Assembly (NCBI GenBank): GCA_031266495.1
Contig: JAISAX010000539.1
Location: 1 to 6,895 of the forward strand
From: Opitutaceae bacterium
Lineage (GTDB): Bacteria > Verrucomicrobiota > Verrucomicrobiae > Opitutales > Opitutaceae
Reading direction: 5' to 3'
Length of the DNA: 6,895 bases
Every line of letters starts with the position of its first letter. The first letter of the stretch is position 1. A program made the translations under genes and the position numbers. Positions 1 to 5,503 of the stretch are shown here, in pieces. The notes below the pieces were generated by a model. The model was not told where the DNA came from. It was given only the letters and a program-made list of their open reading frames with translations, and made no database searches.

Positions 1-18
1 ATCGTGACATCACTTCCG

Positions 19-27
19 GTTACACCC
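19..27 (+). repeat. Left 9-bp direct repeat (putative TSD)
   Basis: GTTACACCC directly precedes the left terminal inverted repeat and is repeated exactly after the right one at 239-247. Removing the element plus one copy gives a continuous putative empty site running from position 27 to 248. Both copies are followed by T, so a 10-bp match is possible, but that T is the first base of the left terminus. Confidence 0.62.
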
Positions 28-50
28 TGAAGTTACGCGGGACGACGTGG

Positions 51-86
51 CACGGGCTTCCAGCCCGTGGACGGCGCGCAGCGCCG
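51..86. repeat. Left-arm double hairpin
   Basis: Two adjacent stem-loops are visible. CACGGGCT (51-58) pairs with AGCCCGTG (62-69) around a 3-nt loop. CGGCGC (72-77) pairs with GCGCCG (81-86) around GCA. The second hairpin has a counterpart in the right arm at 167-181. Confidence 0.7.
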
Positions 87-166
87 CCTCCCTGCTCACC
101 TTCGTGTCATTCACTGTAAACAACTGTAGTTCTCTCAAACAAATGATCTTGCCTGGTGGCAAAGGG

Positions 167-181
167 CGACGCTGCGCGTCG
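167..181. repeat. Right-arm hairpin, covarying with left arm
   Basis: CGACGC (167-172) pairs with GCGTCG (176-181) around a 3-nt loop. Read as reverse complement, it matches the left-arm hairpin at 72-86 except for one base pair, which is A-T here (169/179) and G-C there (74/84). Both sides of that pair changed together, so the stem is preserved. Confidence 0.7.
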
Positions 182-238
182 TCCACGGGGATTGTCAGAA
201 AAAGCCCGTGCCTCTTCAAGGTAGTCCGCGTAACTTCA

Positions 239-247
239 GTTACACCC
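239..247 (+). repeat. Right 9-bp direct repeat (putative TSD)
   Basis: GTTACACCC starts immediately after the right terminal inverted repeat (226-238) and is identical to 19-27. Nine-base duplications are known for several bacterial IS groups, but the parent family cannot be named from this sequence. Confidence 0.62.
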
Positions 248-315
248 TTGGAAATTCCCGAAAATCCTTTTGTGTTGTGCCGGCAAAACCCGGACGCTTG
301 TGTTTCCTCTTTCAC
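248..315 (+). promoter_or_regulatory. hicA upstream leader
   Basis: These 68 bases separate the inserted element from the hicA start and should hold the promoter of the toxin-antitoxin pair. I see no good sigma-70 -35/-10 pair. TTGGAA at 248-253 could be a -35 box, but the matching -10 (271-276) is poor. A near-palindrome GGAAATTCC lies at 250-258 and could be an operator, though this is weak. The stretch just before the start is pyrimidine-rich with no Shine-Dalgarno sequence. Confidence 0.3.
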
Positions 316-579
316 ATGAGCAAATGGGAAAAGTTCAAAGAGCGGCTGATGATCGGCCAAAGCGACACGAACATCAATTACGACGAATTATGTCATTGAC
401 TCACACGAATCGGATTTACCGGCAAACAGGACGGAGGCAGCCACAATGTATTCCGGCAGACTGGTCGCCAGACAATCACCCTCCAGAACCGACAAGGAAA
501 AGCCAAACCCTACCAGGTTCGCCAGATTCGCGAACAACTGCTCGCTGAAGAGGCCGCCAAAGCGGCGGCGAAGAAATAA
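316..579 (+). pseudogene. hicA: HicA-type toxin, interrupted by in-frame TGA
   Basis: HicA toxins are small double-stranded-RNA-binding-fold proteins that cleave mRNA through a catalytic histidine and are neutralised by HicB. Read from ATG 316, the frame gives 27 residues beginning MSKWEKFKER and containing NYDELCH. It then hits TGA at 397-399 and continues without further stops for 59 codons to TAA 577-579. The downstream part holds the family core: GGSH with the catalytic His (codon 43, 442-444), then the KAKPYQVRQIR segment. Both halves are in the same frame, at the expected family length of about 87 codons. The TGA sits where relatives usually have Leu in a pattern like DELCxLL, so one TTA-to-TGA change would explain it. 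No ATG, GTG or TTG in frame lies between the stop and the His core, so reinitiation looks unlikely. A sequencing error cannot be excluded. Confidence 0.8.
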
Positions 580-582
580 AGA

Positions 583-587
583 AAGGA
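583..587 (+). promoter_or_regulatory. hicB ribosome binding site
   Basis: AAGGA sits 5 nt before ATG 593, in the 13-nt gap after the hicA stop. It favours 593 over the second in-frame ATG at 599, and rules against an in-frame ATG far upstream at 446 that lies inside hicA. Confidence 0.6.
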
Positions 588-592
588 ACCCG

Positions 593-946
593 ATGAAAAT
601 GAGCACAAAGGATTACGAGATCCGCATTTGGTACAGCCCGCTCAAAGGCGATGAATGCTATATTGCGCAAGTGGTGGAAATGCCCGGCGTCACCTCGCAT
701 GGAGACACCCCCGAGGAAGCCGCTGCGCAAATCCGGAAGGCGCTGGAATTGACGCTTGAGGTATTGCTGGAAGCGGGGGATGCCCCTCCGGCCCCTCGTC
801 GTATCAGTGGCATTACGGGAGCTGCGCTCGGCCGCATGGGGGGCAAGGCCCGCACGTCCGCCAAAATCGCCGCCAGCCGGGCCAACGGTCGAAAAGGTGG
901 CCGCCCTCGCAACCAACCCGCTCGCTCGGTATCGACCGTCCGGTGA
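593..946 (+). CDS. hicB: HicB-family antitoxin
   Basis: This 117-residue protein is a HicB-type antitoxin, which binds and blocks the HicA mRNA interferase and usually represses its own operon. Residues about 6-62 form the HicB partial RNase H-like fold: a first strand (YEIRIWYSP), a second (CYIAQVVEMPGVTSHGDT), then a helix (PEEAAAQIRKALELTLEVLL). The tail, residues about 77-106, is Gly/Ala/Arg/Lys-rich (ALGRMGGKA...NGRKGGRPRN), a C-terminal extension known in part of this family. Its GGRPR core resembles an AT-hook, so DNA binding is possible, but that is inference. No frame defects are visible. The adjacent toxin frame carries a premature stop, so the antitoxin may persist as a stand-alone regulator or as protection against a related toxin elsewhere. 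It converges on the gene ending at 993. Confidence 0.88.
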   Translation: MKMSTKDYEIRIWYSPLKGDECYIAQVVEMPGVTSHGDTPEEAAAQIRKALELTLEVLLEAGDAPPAPRRISGITGAALGRMGGKARTSAKIAASRANGRKGGRPRNQPARSVSTVR

Positions 947-957
947 CAGACTGGATC

Positions 958-973
958 GGGCGCCGCGGCGCCC
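958..973. other. 16-bp perfect palindrome between convergent genes
   Basis: GGGCGCCGCGGCGCCC is a perfect palindrome in the 46-bp gap between hicB (ends 946) and the minus-strand gene ending at 993. Its position suits a bidirectional transcript end, but it has no loop-sized centre and no T-tract on either side. It is not a standard intrinsic terminator and could be a protein-binding site or chance in GC-rich DNA. Confidence 0.35.
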
Positions 974-992
974 GGGTGCCGGACGAGGTGGG

Positions 993-2723
993 TTATGCGA
1001 GCATCGATCTCACGGCGGTGAGAGAATGCGAAGCGCGGGCGCCGTTGGCGACCTGAAACCCGATGCCTCCGGCACCGGCCTTGTCCGTCCGCCCGGTGAC
1101 ATCGAAACCATCGGCCGCGGTCTCCGCTTCGCCCGTCGTGACCGGCAACGCATACGAAAACGCTTCGTGTTCGAAACACAGTTCCGGCGTCCGGACACCA
1201 TCGGCCGCCCCGCGCACCCCGACAAACGATGTCGCTGCCGCGCACGCCCAGCGGACAGACAACAACAATGCCGCGCCCGACTGCAACGCAGATCTCCAGC
1301 CGGTCTTTTCGAAAACAACCGTGAGCACGTCGGCGGCATCGGCGAAGGCATCCGCGAAGGCGACAGGGAAGGCGACAGGGAAGCGCACGGTCAGCCTGCC
1401 TTCGCCAGCGTTCGCCTCCGTCACCTCCGGCTCGCCGGTGAGCCGCAATTCGCTCCCGTCGGCAAACCAGCGTCCCAGCGCGCGGTCGTCCGCTGATGCC
1501 GACCACCCGAAACCGTCGAGCACCGGCAGCGTGTCGAACCGCGCCGCATGCAGATCGCAGCGCTCTTCAAGATAACGCTCCGCATAGCGTTCGTCGAAAA
1601 GGTGCAGGTCGCGCAGATACAGCCGGTCGCCCTCGACCAGCAGATTGCACCTGTAATGACCCGAATGATACCAGATCGAGCGCCGCGCCCCGCCCAGCGT
1701 ATCGCGCAATGCCACGATCGCCTGCGACGGCGTCCCGGTTTCATCCGCCGGAAATGTTCGCCGGAACCACCGTCCGGTGTCGCCCAGCGTTTCGAATTCC
1801 AGTCTCCCCTCCCCCCCCCTCCCCTCCCGTCCCTCCCCCTCTGCCGTGCCGCGCCGTCGCACGAACTCTGCCACCTGCATCGCGTAGCCTTCCGCCATCG
1901 CCGGCCAACCGAAACTGTTCTCCTGGCCGGCTTGCGCATGGGAAAACGCCAGCGCCGGCGCGCCGGCAACGATGTCGAGAAACCGCCGCACCCACTCCGG
2001 ATTTTTGCCCGCCGCCTTGTAGATCGGTTCCATGGTCAGCACTCCCTGCCACGAAGTGCCGAGGCCCGTGTCGTATTGGTGAACCGGATCGGGACCGAGC
2101 AGCCGGAAAACCGGCGTGCCGATCTGTCCGTCCGCGGTCTGCGCGGGCGAGAGCGTGTTCCGGCGCGAGGGATAATAGCCTCCGGAAAACGGTCCACCCC
2201 AGAACGTGTATCCATCCGTCCCGTACTGGTCGCGGCAAATGGCGAACGCCTCCACGCCGTGCTTTTCGGAGAGGCGGGCCAGCGTGCGGGCGTCGAGATA
2301 CCATGCCGCCACCGAGCGCGGTCCGTGTTCGCGTCCGAAAATCTCGCGAAACGTCCGCACAGCCACATCCGCCAGCCGGTCGCGCTCCGCCGGGGTGTAG
2401 CCGACGGAAAACGCCGCCTGCACGTGATGGTCCCAGTTCAGGCCGTCCGCTCCGCGGAATGCCACGCCGGCGGCGTCGCAGTGCATCCGGTTGATCTCGA
2501 ACCAGAGACCGACCTCGTGGTTATCGGGCAGATTCGCCTTCAGGAAATCGACATACGGACCGGCTACGAGCGCGTCGAATTGCAGCAGCCACGTGCAGGG
2601 CAGCCCGGCCTCGCGCAGGAGCTGCATCTGCCGGACAACCGGCTCCAGCAGATCGAGCGCCGGATCGCGGGGATCGTCGTAGCGGATGAAGTTAACGATG
2701 TTGATGATGCGACGCGGGATCAT
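993..2723 (-). CDS. Polysaccharide deacetylase-like barrel protein
   Basis: This 576-residue protein has no signal peptide and is probably cytoplasmic. The N-terminal half resembles the polysaccharide deacetylase/glycoside hydrolase (beta/alpha)-barrel superfamily: a strand with an acidic pair (VNFIRYDD, 10-17), a strand-like LPCTWLLQFDAL (41-52) where deacetylases have their ATFF-type strand, and HEVGLWFEI (69-77), like the metal-site HEIG motif. No clear TFDDG motif is present, so activity and metal binding are uncertain. The C-terminal half (about 308-576) is unrecognised. Two low-complexity insertions stand out: a Gly/Glu/Arg segment (about 291-307) encoded by a poly-C-containing tract, and FPVAFPVAFADAFADA (448-463) encoded by a tandem repeat. 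The start ATG overlaps the AraC gene stop by 4 bp (2720-2723), with no Shine-Dalgarno of its own, implying translational coupling. It may act on a sugar under that regulator's control. The reading frame is confident; the function is not. Confidence 0.72.
   Translation of the reverse strand: MIPRRIINIVNFIRYDDPRDPALDLLEPVVRQMQLLREAGLPCTWLLQFDALVAGPYVDFLKANLPDNHEVGLWFEINRMHCDAAGVAFRGADGLNWDHHVQAAFSVGYTPAERDRLADVAVRTFREIFGREHGPRSVAAWYLDARTLARLSEKHGVEAFAICRDQYGTDGYTFWGGPFSGGYYPSRRNTLSPAQTADGQIGTPVFRLLGPDPVHQYDTGLGTSWQGVLTMEPIYKAAGKNPEWVRRFLDIVAGAPALAFSHAQAGQENSFGWPAMAEGYAMQVAEFVRRRGTAEGEGREGRGGEGRLEFETLGDTGRWFRRTFPADETGTPSQAIVALRDTLGGARRSIWYHSGHYRCNLLVEGDRLYLRDLHLFDERYAERYLEERCDLHAARFDTLPVLDGFGWSASADDRALGRWFADGSELRLTGEPEVTEANAGEGRLTVRFPVAFPVAFADAFADAADVLTVVFEKTGWRSALQSGAALLLSVRWACAAATSFVGVRGAADGVRTPELCFEHEAFSYALPVTTGEAETAADGFDVTGRTDKAGAGGIGFQVANGARASHSLTAVRSMLA
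1335..1382 (-). repeat. 4 x 12-bp in-frame tandem repeat
   Basis: Four adjacent 12-bp units occur: GGCATCGGCGAA (1335-1346), GGCATCCGCGAA (1347-1358) and two identical GGCGACAGGGAA copies (1359-1382). On the minus strand they encode FPVA, FPVA, FADA, FADA. The unit is a multiple of three, so copy-number change would keep the frame. Confidence 0.85.
1803..1842. repeat. Polypyrimidine tract with C9 inside a CDS
   Basis: Apart from a single G at 1829, this plus-strand stretch is all C and T, with a C9 run at 1811-1819 and several C3-C5 runs. The minus (sense) strand is therefore a series of at least five G-runs, able in principle to fold as a G-quadruplex in DNA or mRNA. It encodes the Gly/Glu/Arg-rich segment of the deacetylase-like protein. 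Confidence 0.8.
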
Positions 2724-3667
2724 GATTGTGGCGAAAGATGTCGTATCCGGTATTCCGATGCGGTGATGCCGAAGTGGGCGCGGAACCGGCGCGCGAAGTA
2801 GTTGGGGTCCGGCCAGCCCACGTCCCCGGCGATGTCGGCGATGGGCATCGCGGTGCGCAGCAGCAGATGCGCGGCGCGTTTGGCGCGGGCCTGCGCGATG
2901 TATTGCATTGGCGATACACCGAGCGCCGCATGGAAAAGCCTGCCGAGGTAGGAGAGATCGATGTTGAGCCGCTGCGCCAGTCCGGAAGCCGTCCAGGGCT
3001 CGGCGAGATTTTCGTTCACCAGCGCCACGCTGCGCTTCACCGCCATATGCACGACGCCCGACGGGACCGGAGTGGCCGGCGAGTCACCTTCGGGCTCCAT
3101 GCCCTGGGCGAGGCAGGAAAGAACAAGGATCAGATAACCAAGGCGCGCGGGAGTGGTATCCGGATCATCACTCTCGCCGATGGAAACGAGCGCATCGAAG
3201 TGGGCCACGCATTGCGCGAGAGCATCGGGAGTCAGATGGATGGGGATGATGCCATTGTGGTCCCGGGTGGAGACGCGCCAGAGCAGGCGATTGAGGCGCG
3301 GATTGTCGAGAGTCCAGAGGAGTTCATGGTGCAACAGGTCCTCGAGGAAGCCGCACACAAACGAATCCACGTCGTCGTTGTCGTGGTGGCGATGCCAGGC
3401 GCCCGGATGAAGCACAAACGCGTCACCGGTGCGAAACGGCCGGTCGCCAAGCGCCGACTCCTGCCAGCCCTGTCCGCCTGCGCAGAGCTGGATTTCGATG
3501 TAGTCGTGATCGTGACGCGGCCCGCCGCCGGTCTCGTGAGGGAAATGATACGCGGTGACCGGAATCTGGCGCTCACGAAAATGCCGGCTCCAGCGCGTGT
3601 GGAAGTCGTCAAGATCGTCGATGATTCTGAATTTGTATGATCCGGTCACGCATTCGAGTCCTGGCAT
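2720..3667 (-). CDS. AraC-family transcriptional regulator
   Basis: This 315-residue regulator has a cupin-like sensor region and an AraC DNA-binding domain. The sensor part holds a His/Asp cluster (RHDHDYIEIQL, 51-61) and GDAFVLHPGAWHRH (81-94), the two conserved strands of AraC-type arabinose-binding-like cupins, which bind small sugars in the family. The C-terminal domain has two helix-turn-helix units: WTASGLAQRL...LGRLFHAALGVSP (about 225-253), then IADIAGDVGWPDPNYFARRFRAHFG (about 276-300). It overlaps the downstream deacetylase-like gene by ATGA, so the two are probably one transcript. It is divergent from the PEP-CTERM, pseudopilin and heparinase-like genes, the usual layout for a local activator of carbohydrate genes. 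The ligand is unknown. A GGAGG lies only 1 nt before ATG 3667, too close for ideal initiation, so the exact start is less sure than the domain call. Confidence 0.9.
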   Translation of the reverse strand: MPGLECVTGSYKFRIIDDLDDFHTRWSRHFRERQIPVTAYHFPHETGGGPRHDHDYIEIQLCAGGQGWQESALGDRPFRTGDAFVLHPGAWHRHHDNDDVDSFVCGFLEDLLHHELLWTLDNPRLNRLLWRVSTRDHNGIIPIHLTPDALAQCVAHFDALVSIGESDDPDTTPARLGYLILVLSCLAQGMEPEGDSPATPVPSGVVHMAVKRSVALVNENLAEPWTASGLAQRLNIDLSYLGRLFHAALGVSPMQYIAQARAKRAAHLLLRTAMPIADIAGDVGWPDPNYFARRFRAHFGITASEYRIRHLSPQS

Positions 3668-3792
3668 GCCTCCGGGGAAAGGGAACAGAATGTCGAACTT
3701 GTGCTAGTTGAAAAACCGGGATTGTCCTAACACAGGCGGACGCGTTTCGGGTAAAAAGAGCTTCAGTCATTTCAACCCGTCTTTTTTTCCCA
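3668..3792. promoter_or_regulatory. Divergent promoter region
   Basis: This 125-bp gap lies between the minus-strand AraC gene and the plus-strand PEP-CTERM gene, and should contain both promoters and any regulator site. No clear consensus -35/-10 pair is seen on either strand; TTGAAA at 3708-3713 has no good -10 at the right distance. A weak inverted repeat, AACT (3696-3699) with AGTT (3706-3709), is a possible operator half-site pair. A T7 run (3782-3788) directly precedes the plus-strand start. Confidence 0.4.
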
Positions 3793-4677
3793 ATGAAAAG
3801 TCCCAATCCAATTATACCCGTTGCGGTCCTCGCAACCGCAGCCTTCACTGTCGCCATCGCACTTCTCGCCACCCCGGTCACCACACGCGCGGACTTCGCC
3901 CCGCTCTCCGACTCATTCGACGGCTCCGCACTGGATGCGGAAACCTGGACCTCCGCCAAAACCAGCTCATCGGGTTCCGTCTCGGTGAACGACGGCAAAC
4001 TTCTCGCAAATGTGGGCTCGACGGGATCCACCCAGCGCAGCCTGATTATCTCCACCCGAAAGGATTTTGATCCGTTCGCGCAGGCGCTCACGTTTTCGTT
4101 TTCCGATCTCTCCATCAGCGGCACGCCCGCCACCACGGGCGCGAATGTGTTTTACGCGCTGGTCGGCAACATCGACACCGACGCCGCCGGAGATGGCACC
4201 AGCCACAATTACCGTCCCGGCACCGGCCCCGCCAATGGAACGGGCTATCTTTCTGTAGTTGTCGCCCATTACGTGGACGTCTGGAAAATCCTTCTCTACA
4301 CCAATGCGTCGTCCTCCCAGTCGTTCACCATCAGCGGCGCGCCGACGTCGTTCACATGGACGGTTGATGGCACGAGCGCCACACCGTCGTGGACGCTCTC
4401 CCTCGACGGGGCGACATTCTCCGATGGCGAATCAAACAAGTCGGGAGCTTATAGCAGCGTGACGCACTCGCTTTTCACCACCAACGGTTCGTATCTCGCC
4501 ATCGGTGCGTATAACCTCACCGCCAATACCGATGCCGCCGGCCCCACCGGCATCAGTCTGGGCGCGGTTGACGTGACCGCCGTCACCGCCGTCCCGGAAC
4601 CTGCCGCAGTCGCCGGGTTGCTCGGCATGGGATGTTTGACGATTGCCCTGGGATGTCGTCACCTGCGGCGCCTGTGA
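3793..4677 (+). CDS. Secreted PEP-CTERM sorting-domain protein
   Basis: This 294-residue exported protein carries a PEP-CTERM sorting signal, which in Gram-negative bacteria is recognised by an exosortase and usually accompanies exopolysaccharide production. The N-terminus has a hydrophobic signal sequence (about 7-27), with likely cleavage near residue 33 (TRA-DF). The C-terminus has VPEP (267-270), a transmembrane segment (about 271-287) and a basic tail (CRHLRRL). The mature region is Ser/Thr/Gly/Asp-rich and beta-strand-like. It begins DSFDGSALDAETWT, resembling the opening of LamG/concanavalin-like carbohydrate-binding domains; that similarity is by eye and tentative. No Shine-Dalgarno precedes the start. 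It is the first gene of the plus-strand set, divergent from the AraC regulator, and may hold glycan at the cell surface. Confidence 0.85.
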   Translation: MKSPNPIIPVAVLATAAFTVAIALLATPVTTRADFAPLSDSFDGSALDAETWTSAKTSSSGSVSVNDGKLLANVGSTGSTQRSLIISTRKDFDPFAQALTFSFSDLSISGTPATTGANVFYALVGNIDTDAAGDGTSHNYRPGTGPANGTGYLSVVVAHYVDVWKILLYTNASSSQSFTISGAPTSFTWTVDGTSATPSWTLSLDGATFSDGESNKSGAYSSVTHSLFTTNGSYLAIGAYNLTANTDAAGPTGISLGAVDVTAVTAVPEPAAVAGLLGMGCLTIALGCRHLRRL

Positions 4678-4690
4678 CATCCCGATGCCT

Positions 4691-4700
4691 CCCCCCCCCC
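4691..4700 (+). repeat. C10 homopolymer in PEP-CTERM/pseudopilin gap
   Basis: A run of ten C preceded by CCT lies in the 46-bp gap between the PEP-CTERM stop (4677) and the pseudopilin start (4724). A length change here would alter spacing or mRNA structure but not a reading frame. Confidence 0.85.
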
Positions 4701-4723
4701 ATCTCGCGCCTGTGTTTTCTGAC

Positions 4724-5422
4724 ATGAAAAAGTCCCCCTGCAATCTCTCCGCCGCTTTCACGCTGATCGAACTGCTCACCGTGATTGCCATTATCGGCAT
4801 CCTTGCCGCGATTATCATCCCCACGGTCGGCAAGGTGCGCGAAACCGCGAAGCGCGCCAAAAGCATCAGCAACCTCCGCCAGCTCGCCACCGCCGCCAAC
4901 CTCCACGCCTCCGAAAACCGCAACAAGTATCCCTGGATGGCGGTGGACGGCTACAAGGAATCGGCGACGACCAAACGCTGGCCCAACACCCTGCGACCCC
5001 TGATCGGAGACAAAACCGGCACCGGGAAAATTTTTATCAACACCACCATCGACAAGCAAAGCGCGGTCTTGCTCGATCCGTTTGTGACCGACGGCAACCA
5101 CCACGAATTGTCCGACTACGGCGCGAACGAAAAAATCTTTCCTCTCGAAAAAAGCACCACCAGCCAACTCGACACCACCCACGTCGCCACCCCCTCGCGC
5201 TGCGTCCTCTTCTGCCCGACCGCCACCAAGGCCGATCCGGCCCAAGCGTCCTGGTATCTTGGCCCCGGATACATCGGCGGCACATCCTCCCAACTCCCCT
5301 GCGACCGCGGCAACCCCGGGAAAATCCTCTGCGGTTTCGCGGATGGCCACGTGAGCACGATACCCGCCACCGACCTGACCACCAGCAGCGACCGCAAACG
5401 CTGGTTCGACCCCGACCCGTGA
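4724..5422 (+). CDS. Type II/IV pseudopilin-like protein (DG motif)
   Basis: This 232-residue protein has a prepilin N-terminal methylation motif: a short basic leader, then AA-FTLIELLTVIAIIGILAAIIIP (from residue 10). Prepilin peptidase would cut between A11 and F12, leaving Glu at +5 (E16) and a hydrophobic helix for assembly in the inner membrane. The rest is a soluble domain with four cysteines near the end (160, 164, 193, 203). It closes with GKILCGFADGHV (199-210), matching the H-X9-DG motif of verrucomicrobial and planctomycete pseudopilins, except that Asn197 replaces the His. ATG 4724 is chosen because it puts a normal leader before the cleavage site. An in-frame ATG at 4643 would overlap the previous gene and add 27 atypical residues. 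Its role here (secretion, surface glycan capture or structural) is unknown. Confidence 0.88.
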   Translation: MKKSPCNLSAAFTLIELLTVIAIIGILAAIIIPTVGKVRETAKRAKSISNLRQLATAANLHASENRNKYPWMAVDGYKESATTKRWPNTLRPLIGDKTGTGKIFINTTIDKQSAVLLDPFVTDGNHHELSDYGANEKIFPLEKSTTSQLDTTHVATPSRCVLFCPTATKADPAQASWYLGPGYIGGTSSQLPCDRGNPGKILCGFADGHVSTIPATDLTTSSDRKRWFDPDP

Positions 5423-5428
5423 CACGTC

Positions 5429-5449
5429 GTGATCCACGAAACGGATCAC
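5429..5449 (+). other. Stem-loop after pseudopilin gene
   Basis: GTGATCC (5429-5435) and GGATCAC (5443-5449) form a 7-bp perfect stem with a 7-nt loop, starting 7 nt after the pseudopilin stop. No T-run follows, so it is a poor intrinsic terminator. It could protect the 3' end of an upstream message or partly attenuate transcription into the heparinase-like gene. Confidence 0.4.
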
Positions 5450-5458
5450 CGCGCCAGT

Positions 5459-5475
5459 CCCCCCTCCCCCCCCCC
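5459..5475 (+). repeat. C6-T-C10 tract upstream of heparinase-like gene
   Basis: C6 (5459-5464), T, then C10 (5466-5475) lies in the 81-bp gap, 28 bp before the ATG at 5504. The opposite strand is G-rich and could form a G-quadruplex with further G-runs opposite 5486-5498. A length change might tune expression of the next gene. Confidence 0.85.
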
Positions 5476-5503
5476 GTCCGAGAGACCCCTCCTCCCCTTT
5501 GCC

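Larger units (their letters stand above)
28..238. mobile_element. MITE-like hairpin element with 13-bp TIRs
   Basis: This 211-bp non-coding element begins TGAAGTTACGCGG (28-40) and ends with its exact reverse complement CCGCGTAACTTCA (226-238). It is flanked by identical 9-bp direct repeats GTTACACCC at 19-27 and 239-247, the pattern of a target-site duplication. Inside the termini the two arms stay related: 64-88 and the reverse complement of 165-189 match at 23 of 25 positions. Each arm carries hairpins, and a short unique core (about 89-164) separates them. No convincing reading frame or transposase is present, so it would need a transposase supplied in trans. The MITE call is inference from structure. 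A REP/BIME-type element or a structured RNA are alternatives. It lies just upstream of the hicA remnant, so it may carry or disrupt that promoter. Confidence 0.66.

Noticed and set aside
397..399. TGA as a recoded codon (Trp or selenocysteine) in hicA
   Set aside because: TGA is the normal stop of hicB, the AraC gene, the PEP-CTERM gene and the pseudopilin here; no selenocysteine context is expected in HicA, and the site is a Leu in relatives.
446..592. N-terminal extension of HicB to ATG 446
   Set aside because: The extra residues are the hicA coding region read out of frame; AAGGA before ATG 593 and the family length support the shorter protein.
958..973. Intrinsic terminator between the convergent genes
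   Set aside because: The palindrome has no proper loop and no T-tract on either strand, so only an unspecified palindrome is reported.
1335..1382. Short CRISPR-like repeat array
   Set aside because: The units are 12 bp, directly adjacent with no spacers, and lie in frame inside a protein gene.
658..1506. A 282-codon minus-strand open frame spanning hicB and the end of the deacetylase-like gene
   Set aside because: It crosses two better supported genes in wrong frames and is Arg/Cys-rich without domains.
1496..2801. Long plus-strand open frames (up to 417 codons) across 1496-2801
   Set aside because: They lie antisense to the AraC-coupled deacetylase-like gene, have Arg/Pro-rich compositionally biased translations and no recognisable domains. 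They are by-products of high GC.
2726..3640. A 304-codon plus-strand open frame opposite the AraC gene
   Set aside because: The minus strand gives a full AraC protein with sensor and two HTH motifs; the opposite frame shows nothing recognisable.
4643..4723. N-terminal extension of the pseudopilin to ATG 4643
   Set aside because: It would overlap the PEP-CTERM gene and put 27 atypical residues before the normal short prepilin leader.
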